Source of the DNA: Deroplatys truncata | Taxonomy: Eukaryota > Arthropoda > Insecta > Mantodea > Mantidae | NCBI GenBank assembly: GCA_030765065.1 | Contig: CM060989.1 | Location: forward strand, 38,803,501 to 38,867,500 | Direction: 5' to 3' | DNA: 64,000 bases | Shown here: positions 19,913 through 33,211 of the stretch, one piece after another | Position numbering within the stretch: the first letter of the stretch is position 1 | How the letters are laid out: each line of letters opens with the position of its first letter | Notes under the pieces: generated by a model | What the model was told of the DNA's origin: nothing | The model's input: only the letters and a program-made list of their open reading frames with translations | Database searches by the model: none | Translations under genes and position numbers: made by a program

Positions 19913-22900
19913 CGAGTGGTTAAAGGCAGCGGCTTGAAAACAAGAATTTCGGGTTTGCGGAAGCAAAAAGCTTTTACCTCTTAAATTCCTGCTCTAGTTT
20001 ATTAATGTAGATAAAAGGGAAGCTTGACGTTTGCTTGCAGTACAGCCGAGTGGCTAAAGTGATTGTTTTCTGCACGAAACACCCAGGATCGAGTCTCTTT
20101 GCGGGATTTGCTTTTTATGTCTTGCTTTCAAACAATTACCTTCTATCTTTGTCTTCTTCTCCTCTTCATGGATTAGGCTGATTCCTCTTGCGTCTTTACA
20201 GTGTGTCCTTCTCTGCCTTCCCACGTCTCTATTGGAAAGCTGTTTGGTACCTTCCTAACATGTTCTATTTCTACCTTTGTAATAGGAAAAAAGCTTACTG
20301 CGGAACATAGGACTCGAACCCACAATGCTTGCTTCTGAAGCACTGCCTTTAACCACTCAGCTATATTGTAACTGATCGGGTAACCACCTTTTATCTTTAT
20401 TAGTACAATGAAGACTAAACTTATAGCGGAAAGGTGTTAAAAGGACAGCTTCAACACGAACCCGTATTCCTTGCGTTGAACTCACTGCCGTTAACCACTC
20501 GGCTATAGCAGAGCTAACATAAAAGTCACTTTTTTACCTTTATTAGTGCACTGAAGATTAAAGTTAATAGTGAAAAACGTTAAACTAATAACTGCGACGC
20601 GAACCCACGATTCTTGCACCGTAGTCTGTAACCCTAACCACCGCGCCCGGTGCTGTTGTGAAATACACTGCCTTACTTCTACTAGTTATGGCTTTTATGA
20701 TACACCGTGTGTCCATTCAGGTAGGAAAAAAACTAAATTGGATCAGAACCTGCGATACTTTTGATTAGAACTGGTTGCCTTACCCATGCAACTATGCATC
20801 CAGTAAGAAACTCGCCCTTAGATTGTTCTTATGCTTCCTGAATGGTAAACACGCATGTATTTGAATCCTTACGGACTTGGAATTCTAAAATCTCAAACTT
20901 CGATTATCGTCAAAAGCCATCATATCTGCATACACCTCCAAGTTCTATGGAAATAATGTACTTCTGCATTCGAAATTACGTTCCGCACGTTTTACGTAAC
21001 AAACGCTGTGTATTCGTAAATATCCGAAAACTCCGACCAGATCTGAATTCTGCTAATTTTCAAATTTTCTAACGAGATATATCACGTGACTCAAATACTC
21101 GTTTGTACCGCTGAATTGTACCATTCAAATTTTCTGCAGAATCCACACCATAACTTGCACACCCCATAACCTCTTTCTAAGTTCAAATATCGAAATTTTT
21201 CTGCTCGACTTCAGATCCCAAAGCACACTGGAAACCGAATTTCTCTTTCACACGCAAAATCTCGGTATGGAATTTTTTGGTAGAATACAATACTGCATCA
21301 CTTACGTTACTATAATAAATGAAGAAGAGCGCAGGTATGTGCATAGTTTCACTTTTACTCCTGTGTTTTTACTGTTTTTTCTTCACATAGGGAGAAAAGG
21401 TAACGTTCGCATTTTCTTTCTCGCAGTTTACACAAACACTAACTACTTGGTTCGCCATATATTTAGCTTCTGCAAAGCTTGTGGTGGAAACCATGAACTA
21501 CAAACATGTCGATGGCACTGCACATGCTCTGGTTTGGGCCCATATAACATGGCATTTGTTGCGCAAAACTCCGTCCGTATTTGTTCTCTTCCTCAAGAGC
21601 TCTGCGACGCGTGGCGTTGCTGGCAGGGAGAGCATGTCCTAGCACGAAGGAGTTTCACTGAGATTCTTGTCGGGTCTTTTATATCATATATTCCTCATAC
21701 GGCCGCTTTTGCACCTTGAAAGATGACCCTGTTGACAGACTGGTGATGCCTAGGTATGAGAAGTTGTTTACCTCCTGCATACCAGCTTTTTCATTGGCTG
21801 CTACTCTTGCTCCATTCTTAAATACCGTAACTAGAAACATGCTTGTTCTTATTGACTTGTACATCGTCACTTTAAGCCCATTCCTTTAGATTGTTCATCG
21901 CTGTTTGGAGGTCTTCTCTGTTTCGTGCTCCTATTACCATGTCATCTGCGTATGCATACATAACAACCGGCAGATTTCTTGTTATCATGGTGAAGTCTAT
22001 TGTAGCTATGTTAAAAGGTGTGAGGCTAAGGGATCATCCTGTAGTATTCCGTTTTTTGCTTACGTTACTATACGTAATAGAGAAAGTAAGAACCTAATCA
22101 ATAGGACACTTGAGCGCAAGATGTGCTTGCCAACTTGCAACACGTGTGTTACTTCTTTCATTGGCTGAGTGGTCAGCCCACGGATTTGGTAGTCCGGATA
22201 TCCTGGTTCGATACGCATCTTGGGGTTTTGTTTTTTTAAAGGTTTCTTTTAAAAATAGATTTCAAAATTTTTGCATTAGGACCATTCTTTACACTCAACA
22301 TGTCACGAAATAGTTTAAATTTTTGCCCTAGCTTTAGTGGTATTGAAATTACAGCTCTCTAAAGCGGACTGTCATAAACTTTGACACGTCATAAAACGCA
22401 AATAAATAGGAATTTCGACCAGCGAAGGCCAGATTCGTGATCCTGGCATTCGAAACCATAGGCATACCAAATTTCATCCAAATCGGTGAGGGTCCTTAGC
22501 CCAGAGGTCCGGATGGAAGCCAGTTTTGACTGTTTTCTGAAAAATAAAAGTATTAATATCTCTGCTTGTGCACCACATTTTGCACATTACAAAGTATGAA
22601 AAAATTCGCAAAAAAAATTAGCTTCCTTAGAAAAATTAGTTGGAGACTGTAGCTTTGTCCGTTCAGGAATTATTCGCGTTCAAAAGTTTCGAAAAGAGGT
22701 CCAAAAACCTTGCCATTTTTTGGCGTCCGAGAAAAAAATCTCTGTTTTCGGCGTGATTTGAAAGTTGTGGTCGAGCAGAATTCGGGACCGGTCTTAGATT
22801 TTCGATATCTGAATTTATAAAGAAGTTATGACGTGTGAAAGTTATGGTGTGCATTATGCAGAAAAATTGAAGTGTATTTATTCAGCAGTACAATCGAATA

Positions 22901-23230
22901 ATTGAGTCATATGATATCTCGTTGGAAAGCTGAAGATCAGCAGAATTCAGATCTTGCCTTAGTTTTGCGAAATTTTCAATTATACAGGAGTTATGACGTA
23001 AAACGTGCAGAATGGACACACGTTGTGTTACAAACGGCATAAGTAGAAGAATTAAACAACCTCATTCAAGACATGAATCCTGGTGTAGTGGTTAGAATTA
23101 CCGACTACAAAGCAGAGGACGTGAGTTCGTGTCTGAGCTCTTCGTATAGCATTTTTTTCCCTGTACAAGTTAATCTTCATTGAACTAATAAAGCCTAAAA
23201 AAGTGACTGTTTCATCAGCTACAGCATAGC
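19913..23230 (+). repeat. Array unit 7 (subtype A, 3318 bp)
   Basis: Subtype A. One A is missing from the A run near 20286, which is the T run downstream of minus-strand element T3 (6 instead of 7). It carries gcgttgaact near 20476 in T4, a variant scattered in units 3, 7, 10 and 14. Confidence 0.97.
21706..22051 (-). pseudogene. RT fragment, unit 7
   Basis: YADD box at 21941-21952 (minus). As unit 1. Confidence 0.85.
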
Positions 23231-26200
23231 CGAGTGGTTAAAGGCAGCGGCTTGAAAACAAGAATTTCGGGTTTGCGGAAGCAAAAAGCTTTTACCTCTT
23301 AAATTCCTGCTCTAGTTTATTAATGTAGATAAAAGGGAAGCTTGACGTTTGCTTGCAGTACAGCCGAGTGGCTAAAGTGATTGTTTTCTGCACGAAACAC
23401 CCAGGATCGAGTCTCTTTGCGGGATTTGCTTTTTATGTCTTGCTTTCAAACAATTACCTTCTATCTTTGTCTTCTTCTCCTCTTCATGGATTAGGCTGAT
23501 TCCTCTTGCGTCTTTACAGTGTGTCCTTCTCTGCCTTCCCACGTCTCTATTGGAAAGCTGTTTGGTACCTTCCTAACATGTTCTATTTCTACCTTTGTAA
23601 TAGGAAAAAAAGCTTACTGCGGAACATAGGACTCGAACCCACAATGCTTGCTTCTGAAGCACTGCCTTTAACCACTCAGCTATATTGTAACTGATCGGGT
23701 AACCACCTTTTATCTTTATTAGTACAATGAAGACTAAACTTATAGCGGAAAGGTGTTAAAAGGACAGCTTCAACACGAACCCGTATTCCTTGCGTTCAAC
23801 TCACTGCCGTTAACCACTCGGCTATAGCAGAGCTAACATAAAAGTCACTTTTTTACCTTTATTAGTGCACTGAAGATTAAAGTTAATAGTGAAAAACGTT
23901 AAACTAATAACTGCGACGCGAACCCACGATTCTTGCACCGTAGTCTGTAACCCTAACCACCGCGCCCGGTGCTGTTGTGAAATACACTGCCTTACTTCTA
24001 CTAGTTATGGCTTTTATGATACACCGTGTGTCCATTCAGGTAGGAAAAAAACTAAATTGGATCAGAACCTGCGATACTTTTGATTAGAACTGGTTGCCTT
24101 ACCCATGCAACTATGCATCCAGTAAGAAACTCGCCCTTAGATTGTTCTTATGCTTCCTGAATGGTAAACACGCATGTATTTGAATCCTTACGGACTTGGA
24201 ATTCTAAAATCTCAAACTTCGATTATCGTCAAAAGCCATCATATCTGCATACACCTCCAAGTTCTATGGAAATAATGTACTTCTGCATTCGAAATTACGT
24301 TCCGCACGTTTTACGTAACAAACGCTGTGTATTCGTAAATATCCGAAAACTCCGACCAGATCTGAATTCTGCTAATTTTCAAATTTTCTAACGAGATATA
24401 TCACGTGACTCAAATACTCGTTTGTACCGCTGAATTGTACCATTCAAATTTTCTGCAGAATCCACACCATAACTTGCACACCCCATAACCTCTTTCTAAG
24501 TTCAAATATCGAAATTTTTCTGCTCGACTTCAGATCCCAAAGCACACTGGAAACCGAATTTCTCTTTCACACGCAAAATCTCGGTATGGAATTTTTTGGT
24601 AGAATACAATACTGCATCACTTACGTTACTATAATAAATGAAGAAGAGCGCAGGTATGTGCATAGTTTCACTTTTACTCCTGTGTTTTTACTGTTTTTTC
24701 TTCACATAGGGAGAAAAGGTAACGTTCGCATTTTCTTTCTCGCAGTTTACACAAACACTAATTACTTGGTTCGCCATATATTTAGCTTCTGCAAAGCTTG
24801 TGGTGGAAACCATGAACTACAAACATGTCGATGGCACTGCACATGCTCTGGTTTGGGCCCATATAACATGGCATTTGTTGCGCAAAACTCCGTCCGTATT
24901 TGTTCTCTTCCTCAAGAGCTCTGCGACGCGTGGCGTTGCTGGCAGGGAGAGCATGTCCTAGCACGAAGGAGTTTCACTGAGATTCTTGTCGGGTCTTTTA
25001 TATCATATATTCCTCATACGGCCGCTTTTGCACCTTGAAAGATGACCCTGTTGACAGACTGGTGATGCCTAGGTATGAGAAGTTGTTTACCTCCTGCATA
25101 CCAGCTTTTTCATTGGCTGCTACTCTTGCTCCATTCTTAAATACCGTAACTAGAAACATGCTTGTTCTTATTGACTTGTACATCGTCACTTTAAGCCCAT
25201 TCCTTTAGATTGTTCATCGCTGTTTGGAGGTCTTCTCTGTTTCGTGCTCCTATTACCATGTCATCTGCGTATGCATACATAACAACCGGCAGATTTCTTG
25301 TTATCATGGTGAAGTCTATTGTAGCTATGTTAAAAGGTGTGAGGCTAAGGGATCATCCTGTAGTATTCCGTTTTTTGCTTACGTTACTATACGTAATAGA
25401 GAAAGTAAGAACCTAATCAATAGGACACTTGAGCGCAAGATGTGTTTGCCAACTTGCAACACGTGTGTTACTTCTTTCATTGGCTGAGTGGTCAGCCCAC
25501 GGATTTGGTAGTCCGGATATCCTGGTTCGATACGCATCTTGGGGTTTTGTTTTTTTAAAGGTTTCTTTTAAAAATAGATTTCAAAATTTTTGCATTAGGA
25601 CCATTCTTTACACTCAACATGTCACGAAATAGTTTAAATTTTTGCCCTAGCTTTAGTGGTATTGAAATTACAGCTCTCTAAAGCGGACTGTCATAAACTT
25701 TGACACGTCATAAAACGCAAATAAATAGGAATTTCGACCAGCGAAGGCCAGATTCGTGATCCTGGCATTCGAAACCATAGGCATACCAAATTTCATCCAA
25801 ATCGGTGAGGGTCCTTAGCCCAGAGGTCCGGATGGAAGCCAGTTTTGACTGTTTTCTGAAAAATAAAAGTATTAATATCTCTGCTTGTGCACCACATTTT
25901 GCACATTACAAAGTATGAAAAAATTCGCAAAAAAATTAGCTTCCTGAGACAAATTAGTTGGAGACTGTAGCTTTGTCCGTTCAGGAATTATTCGCGTTCA
26001 AAGTTTCGAAAAGAGGTCCAAAATCCAAGACTTGCCATTTTTTGGCGTCCGAGAAAAAAATCTCTGTTTTCGGCGTGATTTGAAAGTTGTGGTCGAGCAG
26101 AATTCGGGGCCGGTCTTAGATTTTCGATATCTGAATTTATAAAGAAGTTATGACGTGTGAAAGTTATGGTGTGCATTATGCAGAAAATTTGAAGTGTATT

Positions 26201-26553
26201 TATTCAGCAGTACAATCGAATAATTGAGTCATATGATATCTCGTTGGAAAGCTGAAGATCAGCAGAATTCAGATCTTGCCTTAGTTTTGCGAAATTTTCA
26301 ATTATACAGGAGTTATGACGTAAAACGTGCAGAATGGACACACGTTGTGTTACAAACGGCATAAGTAGAAGAATTAAACAACCTCATTCAAGACATGAAT
26401 CCTGGTGTAGTGGTTAGAGTTACCGACTACAAAGCAGAGGACGTGAGTTCGTGTCTGAGCTCTTCGTATAGCATTTTTTTCCCTGTACAAGTTAATCTTC
26501 ATTGAACTAATAAAGCCTAAAAAAAGTGACTGTTTCATCAGCTACAGCATAGC
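23231..26553 (+). repeat. Array unit 8 (A-to-B transition, 3323 bp)
   Basis: Subtype A in its middle (ttcatcgctg, gtagctatg) but with a partial form of the long indel (aatccaagacttgcc near 26025), so it lies between A and B. It carries gtgtttgcc near 25441, a variant otherwise seen only in the diverged fragment at the array end, and ggggccgg near 26106. Confidence 0.97.
25025..25370 (-). pseudogene. RT fragment, unit 8
   Basis: YADD box at 25260-25271 (minus). Last of the subtype A copies. Confidence 0.85.
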
Positions 26554-29500
26554 CGAGTGGTTAAAGGCAGCGGCTTGAAAACAAGAATTTCGGGTTTGCG
26601 GAAGCAAAAAGCTTTTACCTCTTAAATTCCTGCTCTAGTTTATTAATGTAGATAAAAGGGAAGCTTGACGTTTGCTTGCAGTACAGCCGAGTGGCTAAAG
26701 TGATTGTTTTCTGCACGAAACACCCAGGATCGAGTCTCTTTGCGGGATTTGCTTTTTATGTCTTGCTTTCAAACAATTACCTTCTATCTTTGTCTTCTTC
26801 TCCTCTTCATGGATTAGGCTGATTCCTCTTGCGTCTTTACAGTGTGTCCTTCTCTGCCTTCCCACGTCTCTATTGGAAAGCTGTTTGGTACCTTCCTAAC
26901 ATGTTCTATTTCTACCTTTGTAATAGGAAAAAAAGCTTACTGCGGAACATAGGACTCGAACCCACAATGCTTGCTTCTGAAGCACTGCCTTTAACCACTC
27001 AGCTATATTGTAACTGATCGGGTAACCACCTTTTATCTTTATTAGTACAATGAAGACTAAACTTATAGCGGAAAGATGTTAAAAGGACAGCTTCAACACA
27101 AACCCGTATTCCTTGCGTTCAACTCACTGCCGTTAACCACTCGGCTATAGCACAGCTAACATAAAAGTCACTTTTTTACCTTTATTAGTGCACTGAAGAT
27201 TAAAGTTAATAGTGAAAAACGTTAAACTAATAACTGCGACGCGAACCCACGATTCTTGCACCGTAGTCTGTAACCCTAACCACCGCGCCCGGTGCTGTTG
27301 TGAAATACACTGCCTTACTTCTACTAGTTATGGCTTTTATGATACACCGTGTGTCCATTCAGGTAGGAAAAAAACTAAATTGGACCAGAACCTGCGATAC
27401 TTTTGATTAGAACTGGTTGCCTTACCCATGCAACTATGCATCCAGTAAGAAACTCGCCCTTAGATTGTTCTTATGCTTCCTGAATGGTAAACACGCATGT
27501 ATTTGAATCCTTACGGACTTGGAATTCTAAAATCTCAAACTTCGATTATCGTCAAAAGCCATCATATCTGCATACACCTCCAAGTTCTATGGAAATAATG
27601 TACTTCTGCATTCGAAATTACGTTCCGCACGTTTTACGTAACAAACGCTGTGTATTCGTAAATATCCGAAAACTCCGACCAGATCTGAATTCTGCTAATT
27701 TTCAAATTTTCTAACGAGATATATCACGTGACTCAAATACTCGTTTGTACCGCTGAATTGTACCATTCAAATTTTCTGCAGAATCCACACCATAACTTGC
27801 ACACCCCATAACCTCTTTCTAAGTTCAAATATCGAAATTTTTCTGCTCGACTTCAGATCCCAAAGCACACTGGAAACCGAATTTCTCTTTCACACGCAAA
27901 ATCTCGGTATGGAATTTTTTGGTAGAATACAATACTGCATCACTTACGTTACTATAATAAATGAAGAAGAGCGCAGGTATGTGCATAGTTTCACTTTTAC
28001 TCCTGTGTCTTTACTGTTTTTTCTTCACATAGGGAGAAAAGGTAACGTTCGCATTTTCTTTCTCGCAGTTTACACAAACACTAATTACTTGGTTCGCCAT
28101 ATATTTAGCTTCTGCAAAGCTTGTGGTGGAAACCATGAACTACAAACATGTCGATGGCACTGCACATGCTCTGGTTTGGGCCCATATAACATGGCATTTG
28201 TTGCGCAAAACTCCGTCCGTATTTGTTCTCTTCCTCAAGAGCTCTGCGACGCGTGGCGTTGCTGGCAGGGAGAGCATGTCCTAGCACGAAGGAGTTTCAC
28301 TGAGATTCTTGTCGGGTCTTTTATATCATATATTCCTCATACGGCCGCTTTTGCACCTTGAAAGATGACCCTGTTGACAGACTGGTGATGCCTAGGTATG
28401 AGAAGTTGTTTACCTCCTGCATACCAGCTTTTTCATTGGCTGCTACTCTTGCTCCATTCTTAAATACCGTAACTAGAAACATGCTTGTTCTTATTGACTT
28501 GTACATCGTCACTTTAAGCCCATTCCTTTAGATTGTTCACCGCTGTTTGGAGGTCTTCTCTGTTTCGTGCTCCTATTACCATGTCATCTGCGTATGCATA
28601 CATAACAACCGGCAGATTTCTTGTTATCATGGTGAAGTCTATTGTAGCAATGTTAAAAGGTGTGAGGCTAAGGGATCATCCTGTAGTATTCCGTTTTTTG
28701 CTTACGTTACTATACGTAATAGAGAAAGTAAGAACCTAATCAATAGGACACTTGAGCGCAAGATGTGCTTGCCAACTTGCAACACGTGTGTTACTTCTTT
28801 CATTGGCTGAGTGGTCAGCCCACGGATTTGGTAGTCCGGATATCCTGGTTCGATACGCATCTTGGGGTTTTGTTTTTTTAAAGGTTTCTTTTAAAAATAG
28901 ATTTCAAAATTTTTGCATTAGGACCATTCTTTACACTCAACATGTCACGAAATAGTTTAAATTTTTGCCCTAGCTTTAGTGGTATTGAAATTACAGCTCT
29001 CTAAAGCGGACTGTCATAAACTTTGACACGTCATAAAACGCAAATAAATAGGAATTTCGACCAGCGAAGGCCAGATTCGTGATCCTGGCATTCGAAACCA
29101 TAGGCATACCAAATTTCATCCAAATCGGTGAGGGTCATTAGCCCAGAGGTCCGGATGGAAGCCAGTTTTGGCTGTTTTCTGAAAAATAAAAGTATTAATA
29201 TCTCTGCTTGTGCACCACATTTTGCACATTACAAAGTATGAAAAAATTCGCAAAAAAATTAGCTTCCTGAGAAAAATTAGTTGGAGACTGTAGCTTTGTC
29301 CGTTCAGGAATTATTCGCGTTCAAAGTTTCGAAAAGAGGTCCAAAATCCAAGTCTACCTTGCCATTTTTTGGCGTCCGAGAAAAAAATCTCTGTTTTCGG
29401 CGTGATTTGAAAGTTGTGGTCGAGCAGAATTCGGGGCCGGTCTTAGATTTTCGATATCTGAATTTATAAAGAAGTTATGACGTGTGAAAGTTATGGTGTG

Positions 29501-29880
29501 CATTATGCAGAAAATTTGAAGTGTATTTATTCAGCAGTACAATCGAATAATTGAGTCATATGATATCTCGTTGGAAAGCTGAAGATCAGCAGAATTCAGA
29601 TCTTGCCTTAGTTTTGCGAAATTTTCAATTATACAGGAGTTATGACGTAAAACGTGCAGAATGGACACACGTTGTGTTACAAACGGCATAAGTAGAAGAA
29701 TTAAACAACCTCATTCAAGACATGAATCCTGGTGTAGTGGTTAGAGTTACCGACTACAAAGCAGAGGACGTGAGTTCGTGTCTGAGCTCTTCGTATAGCA
29801 TTTTTTTCCCTGTACAAGTTAATCTTCATTGAACTAATAAAGCCTAAAAAAAGTGACTGTTTCATCAGCTACAGCATAGC
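26554..29880 (+). repeat. Array unit 9 (subtype B, 3327 bp)
   Basis: First unit with the B markers throughout. The 3' indel is in a second intermediate state (aatccaagtctaccttgcc near 29345). A private G-to-A change at 27100 alters the core C of the T4 B box (minus strand gggttcg becomes gggtttg). Confidence 0.97.
28348..28693 (-). pseudogene. RT fragment, unit 9
   Basis: YADD box at 28583-28594 (minus). Subtype B, with two substitutions relative to unit 1. Confidence 0.85.
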
Positions 29881-32800
29881 CGAGTGGTTAAAGGCAGCGG
29901 CTTGAAAACAAGAATTTCGGGTTTGCGGAAGCAAAAAGCTTTTACCTCTTAAATTCCTGCTCTAGTTTATTAATGTAGATAAAAGGGAAGCTTGACGTTT
30001 GCTTGCAGTACAGCCGAGTGGCTAAAGTGATTGTTTTCTGCACGAAACACCCAGGATCGAGTCTCTTTGCGGGATTTGCTTTTTATGTCTTGCTTTCAAA
30101 CAATTACCTTCTATCTTTGTCTTCTTCTCCTCTTCATGGATTAGGCTGATTCCTCTTGCGTCTTTACAGTGTGTCCTTCTCTGCCTTCCCACGTCTCTAT
30201 TGGAAAGCTGTTTGGTACCTTCCTAACATGTTCTATTTCTACCTTTGTAATAGGAAAAAAAGCTTACTGCGGAACATAGGACTCGAACCCACAATGCTTG
30301 CTTCTGAAGCACTGCCTTTAACCACTCAGCTATATTGTAACTGATCGGGTAACCACCTTTTATCTTTATTAGTACAATGAAGACTAAACTTATAGCGGAA
30401 AGATGTTAAAAGGACAGCTTCAACACGAACCCGTATTCCTTGCGTTGAACTCACTGCCGTTAACCACTCGGCTATAGCAGAGCTAACATAAAAGTCACTT
30501 TTTTACCTTTATTAGTGCACTGAAGATTAAAGTTAATAGTGAAAAACGTTAAACTAATAACTGCGACGCGAACCCACGATTCTTGCACCGTAGTCAGTAA
30601 CCCTAACCACCGCGCCCGGTGCTGTTGTGAAATACAGTGCCTTACTTCTACTAGTTATGGCTTTTATGATACACCGTGTGTCCATTCAGGTAGGAAAAAA
30701 ACTAAATTGGACCAGAACCTGCGATACTTTTGATTAGAACTGGTTGCCTTACCCATGCAACTATGCATCCAGTAAGAAACTCGCCCTTAGATTGTTCTTA
30801 TGCTTCCTGAATGGTAAACACGCATGTATTTGAATCCTTACGGACTTGGAATTCTAAAATCTCAAACTTCGATTATCGTCAAAAGCCATCATATCTGCAT
30901 ACACCTCCAAGTTCTATGGAAATAATGTACTTCTGCATTCGAAATTACGTTCCGCACGTTTTACGTAACAAACGCTGTGTATTCGTAAATATCCGAAAAC
31001 TCCGACCAGATCTGAATTCTGCTAATTTTCAAATTTTCTAACGAGATATATCACGTGACTCAAATACTCGTTTGTACCGCTGAATTGTACCATTCAAATT
31101 TTCTGCAGAATCCACACCATAACTTGCACACCCCATAACCTCTTCACTAAGTTCAAATATCGAAATTTTTCTGCTCGACTTCAGATCCCAAAGCATACTG
31201 GAAACCGAATTTCTCTTTCACACGCAAAATCTCGGTATGGAATTTTTTGGTAGAATACAATACTGCATCACTTACGTTACTATAATAAATGAAGAAGAGC
31301 GCAGGTATGTGCATAGTTTCACTTTTACTCCTGTGTCTTTACTGTTTTTTCTTCACATAGGGAGAAAAGGTAACGTTCGCATTTTCTTTCTCGCAGTTTA
31401 CACAAACACTAATTACTTGGTTCGCCATATATTTAGCTTCTGCAAAGCTTGTGGTGGAAACCATGAACTACAAACATGTCGATGGCACTGCACATGCTCT
31501 GGTTTGGGCCCATATAACATGGCATTTGTTGCGCAAAACTCCGTCCGTATTTGTTCTCTTCCTCAAGAGCTCTGCGACGCGTGGCGTTGCTGGCAGGGAG
31601 AGCATGTCCTAGCACGAAGGAGTTTCACTGAGATTCTTGTCGGGTCTTTTATATCATATATTCCTCATACGGCCGCTTTTGCACCTTGAAAGATGACCCT
31701 GTTGACAGACTGGTGATGCCTAGGTATGAGAAGTTGTTTACCTCCTGCATACCAGCTTTTTCATTGGCTGCTACTCTTGCTCCATTCTTAAATACCGTAA
31801 CTAGAAACATGCTTGTTCTTATTGACTTGTACATCGTCACTTTAAGCCCATTCCTTTAGATTGTTCACCGCTGTTTGGAGGTCTTCTCTGTTTCGTGCTC
31901 CTATTACCATGTCATCTGCGTATGCATACATAACAACCGGCAGATTTCTTGTTATCATGGTGAAGTCTATTGTAGCAATGTTAAAAGGTGTGAGGCTAAG
32001 GGATCATCCTGTAGTATTCCGTTTTTTGCTTACGTTACTATACGTAATAGAGAAAGTAAGAACCTAATCAATAGGACACTTGAGCGCAAGATGTGCTTGC
32101 CAACTTGCAACACGTGTGTTACTTCTTTCATTGGCTGAGTGGTCAGCCCACGGATTTGGTAGTCCGGATATCCTGGTTCGATACGCATCTTGGGGTTTTG
32201 TTTTTTTAAAGGTTTCTTTTAAAAATAGATTTCAAAATTTTTGCATTAGGACCATTCTTTACACTCAACATGTCACGAAATAGTTTAAATTTTTGCCCTA
32301 GCTTTAGTGGTATTGAAATTACAGCTCTCTAAAGCGGACTGTCATAAACTTTGACACGTCATAAAACGCAAATAAATAGGAATTTCGACCAGCGAAGGCC
32401 AGATTCGTGATCCTGGCATTCGAAACCATAGGCATACCAAATTTCATCCAAATCGGTGAGGGTCATTAGCCCAGAGGTCCGGATGGAAGCCAGTTTTGGC
32501 TGTTTTCTGAAAAATAAAAGTATTAATATCTCTGCTTGTGCACCACATTTTGCACATTACAAAGTATGAAAAAATTCGCAAAAAAATTAGCTTCCTGAGA
32601 AAAATTAGTTGGAGACTGTAGCTTTGTCCGTTCAGGAATTATTCGCGTTCAAAGTTTCGAAAAGAGGTCCAAAATCCAAGTCTAAAACCTTGCCATTTTT
32701 TGGCGTCCGAGAAAAAAATCTCTGTTTTCGGCGTGATTTGAAAGTTGTGGTCGAGCAGAATTCGGGACCGGTCTTAGATTTTCGATATCTGAATTTATAA

Positions 32801-33211
32801 AGAAGTTATGACGTGTGAAAGTTATGGTGTGCATTATGCAGAAAATTTGAAGTGTATTTATTCAGCAGTACAATCAAATAATTGAGTCATATGATATCTC
32901 GTTGGAAAGCTGAAGATCAGCAGAATTCAGATCTTGCCTTAGTTTTGCGAAATTTTCAATTATACAGGAGTTATGACGTAAAACGTGCAGAATGGACACA
33001 CGTTGTGTTACAAACGGCATAAGTAGAAGAATTAAACAACCTCATTCAAGACATGAATCCTGGTGTAGTGGTTAGAGTTACCGACTACAAAGCAGAGGAC
33101 GTGAGTTCGTGTCTGAGCTCTTCGTATAGCATTTTTTTCCCTGTACAAGTTAATCTTCATTGAACTAATAAAGCCAAAAAAAAGTGACTGTTTCATCAGC
33201 TACAGCATAGC
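29881..33211 (+). repeat. Array unit 10 (subtype B, 3331 bp)
   Basis: First unit with the full long indel (tccaagtctaaaacc near 32685). Private changes: a 1-bp insertion near 31144 (cctcttcactaag), agtcagtaacc near 30595 and atacagtgcc near 30635. It begins the agccaaaaaaaagtg junction form seen in units 11-13 and 17. Confidence 0.97.
31676..32021 (-). pseudogene. RT fragment, unit 10
   Basis: YADD box at 31911-31922 (minus). Subtype B. Confidence 0.85.
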
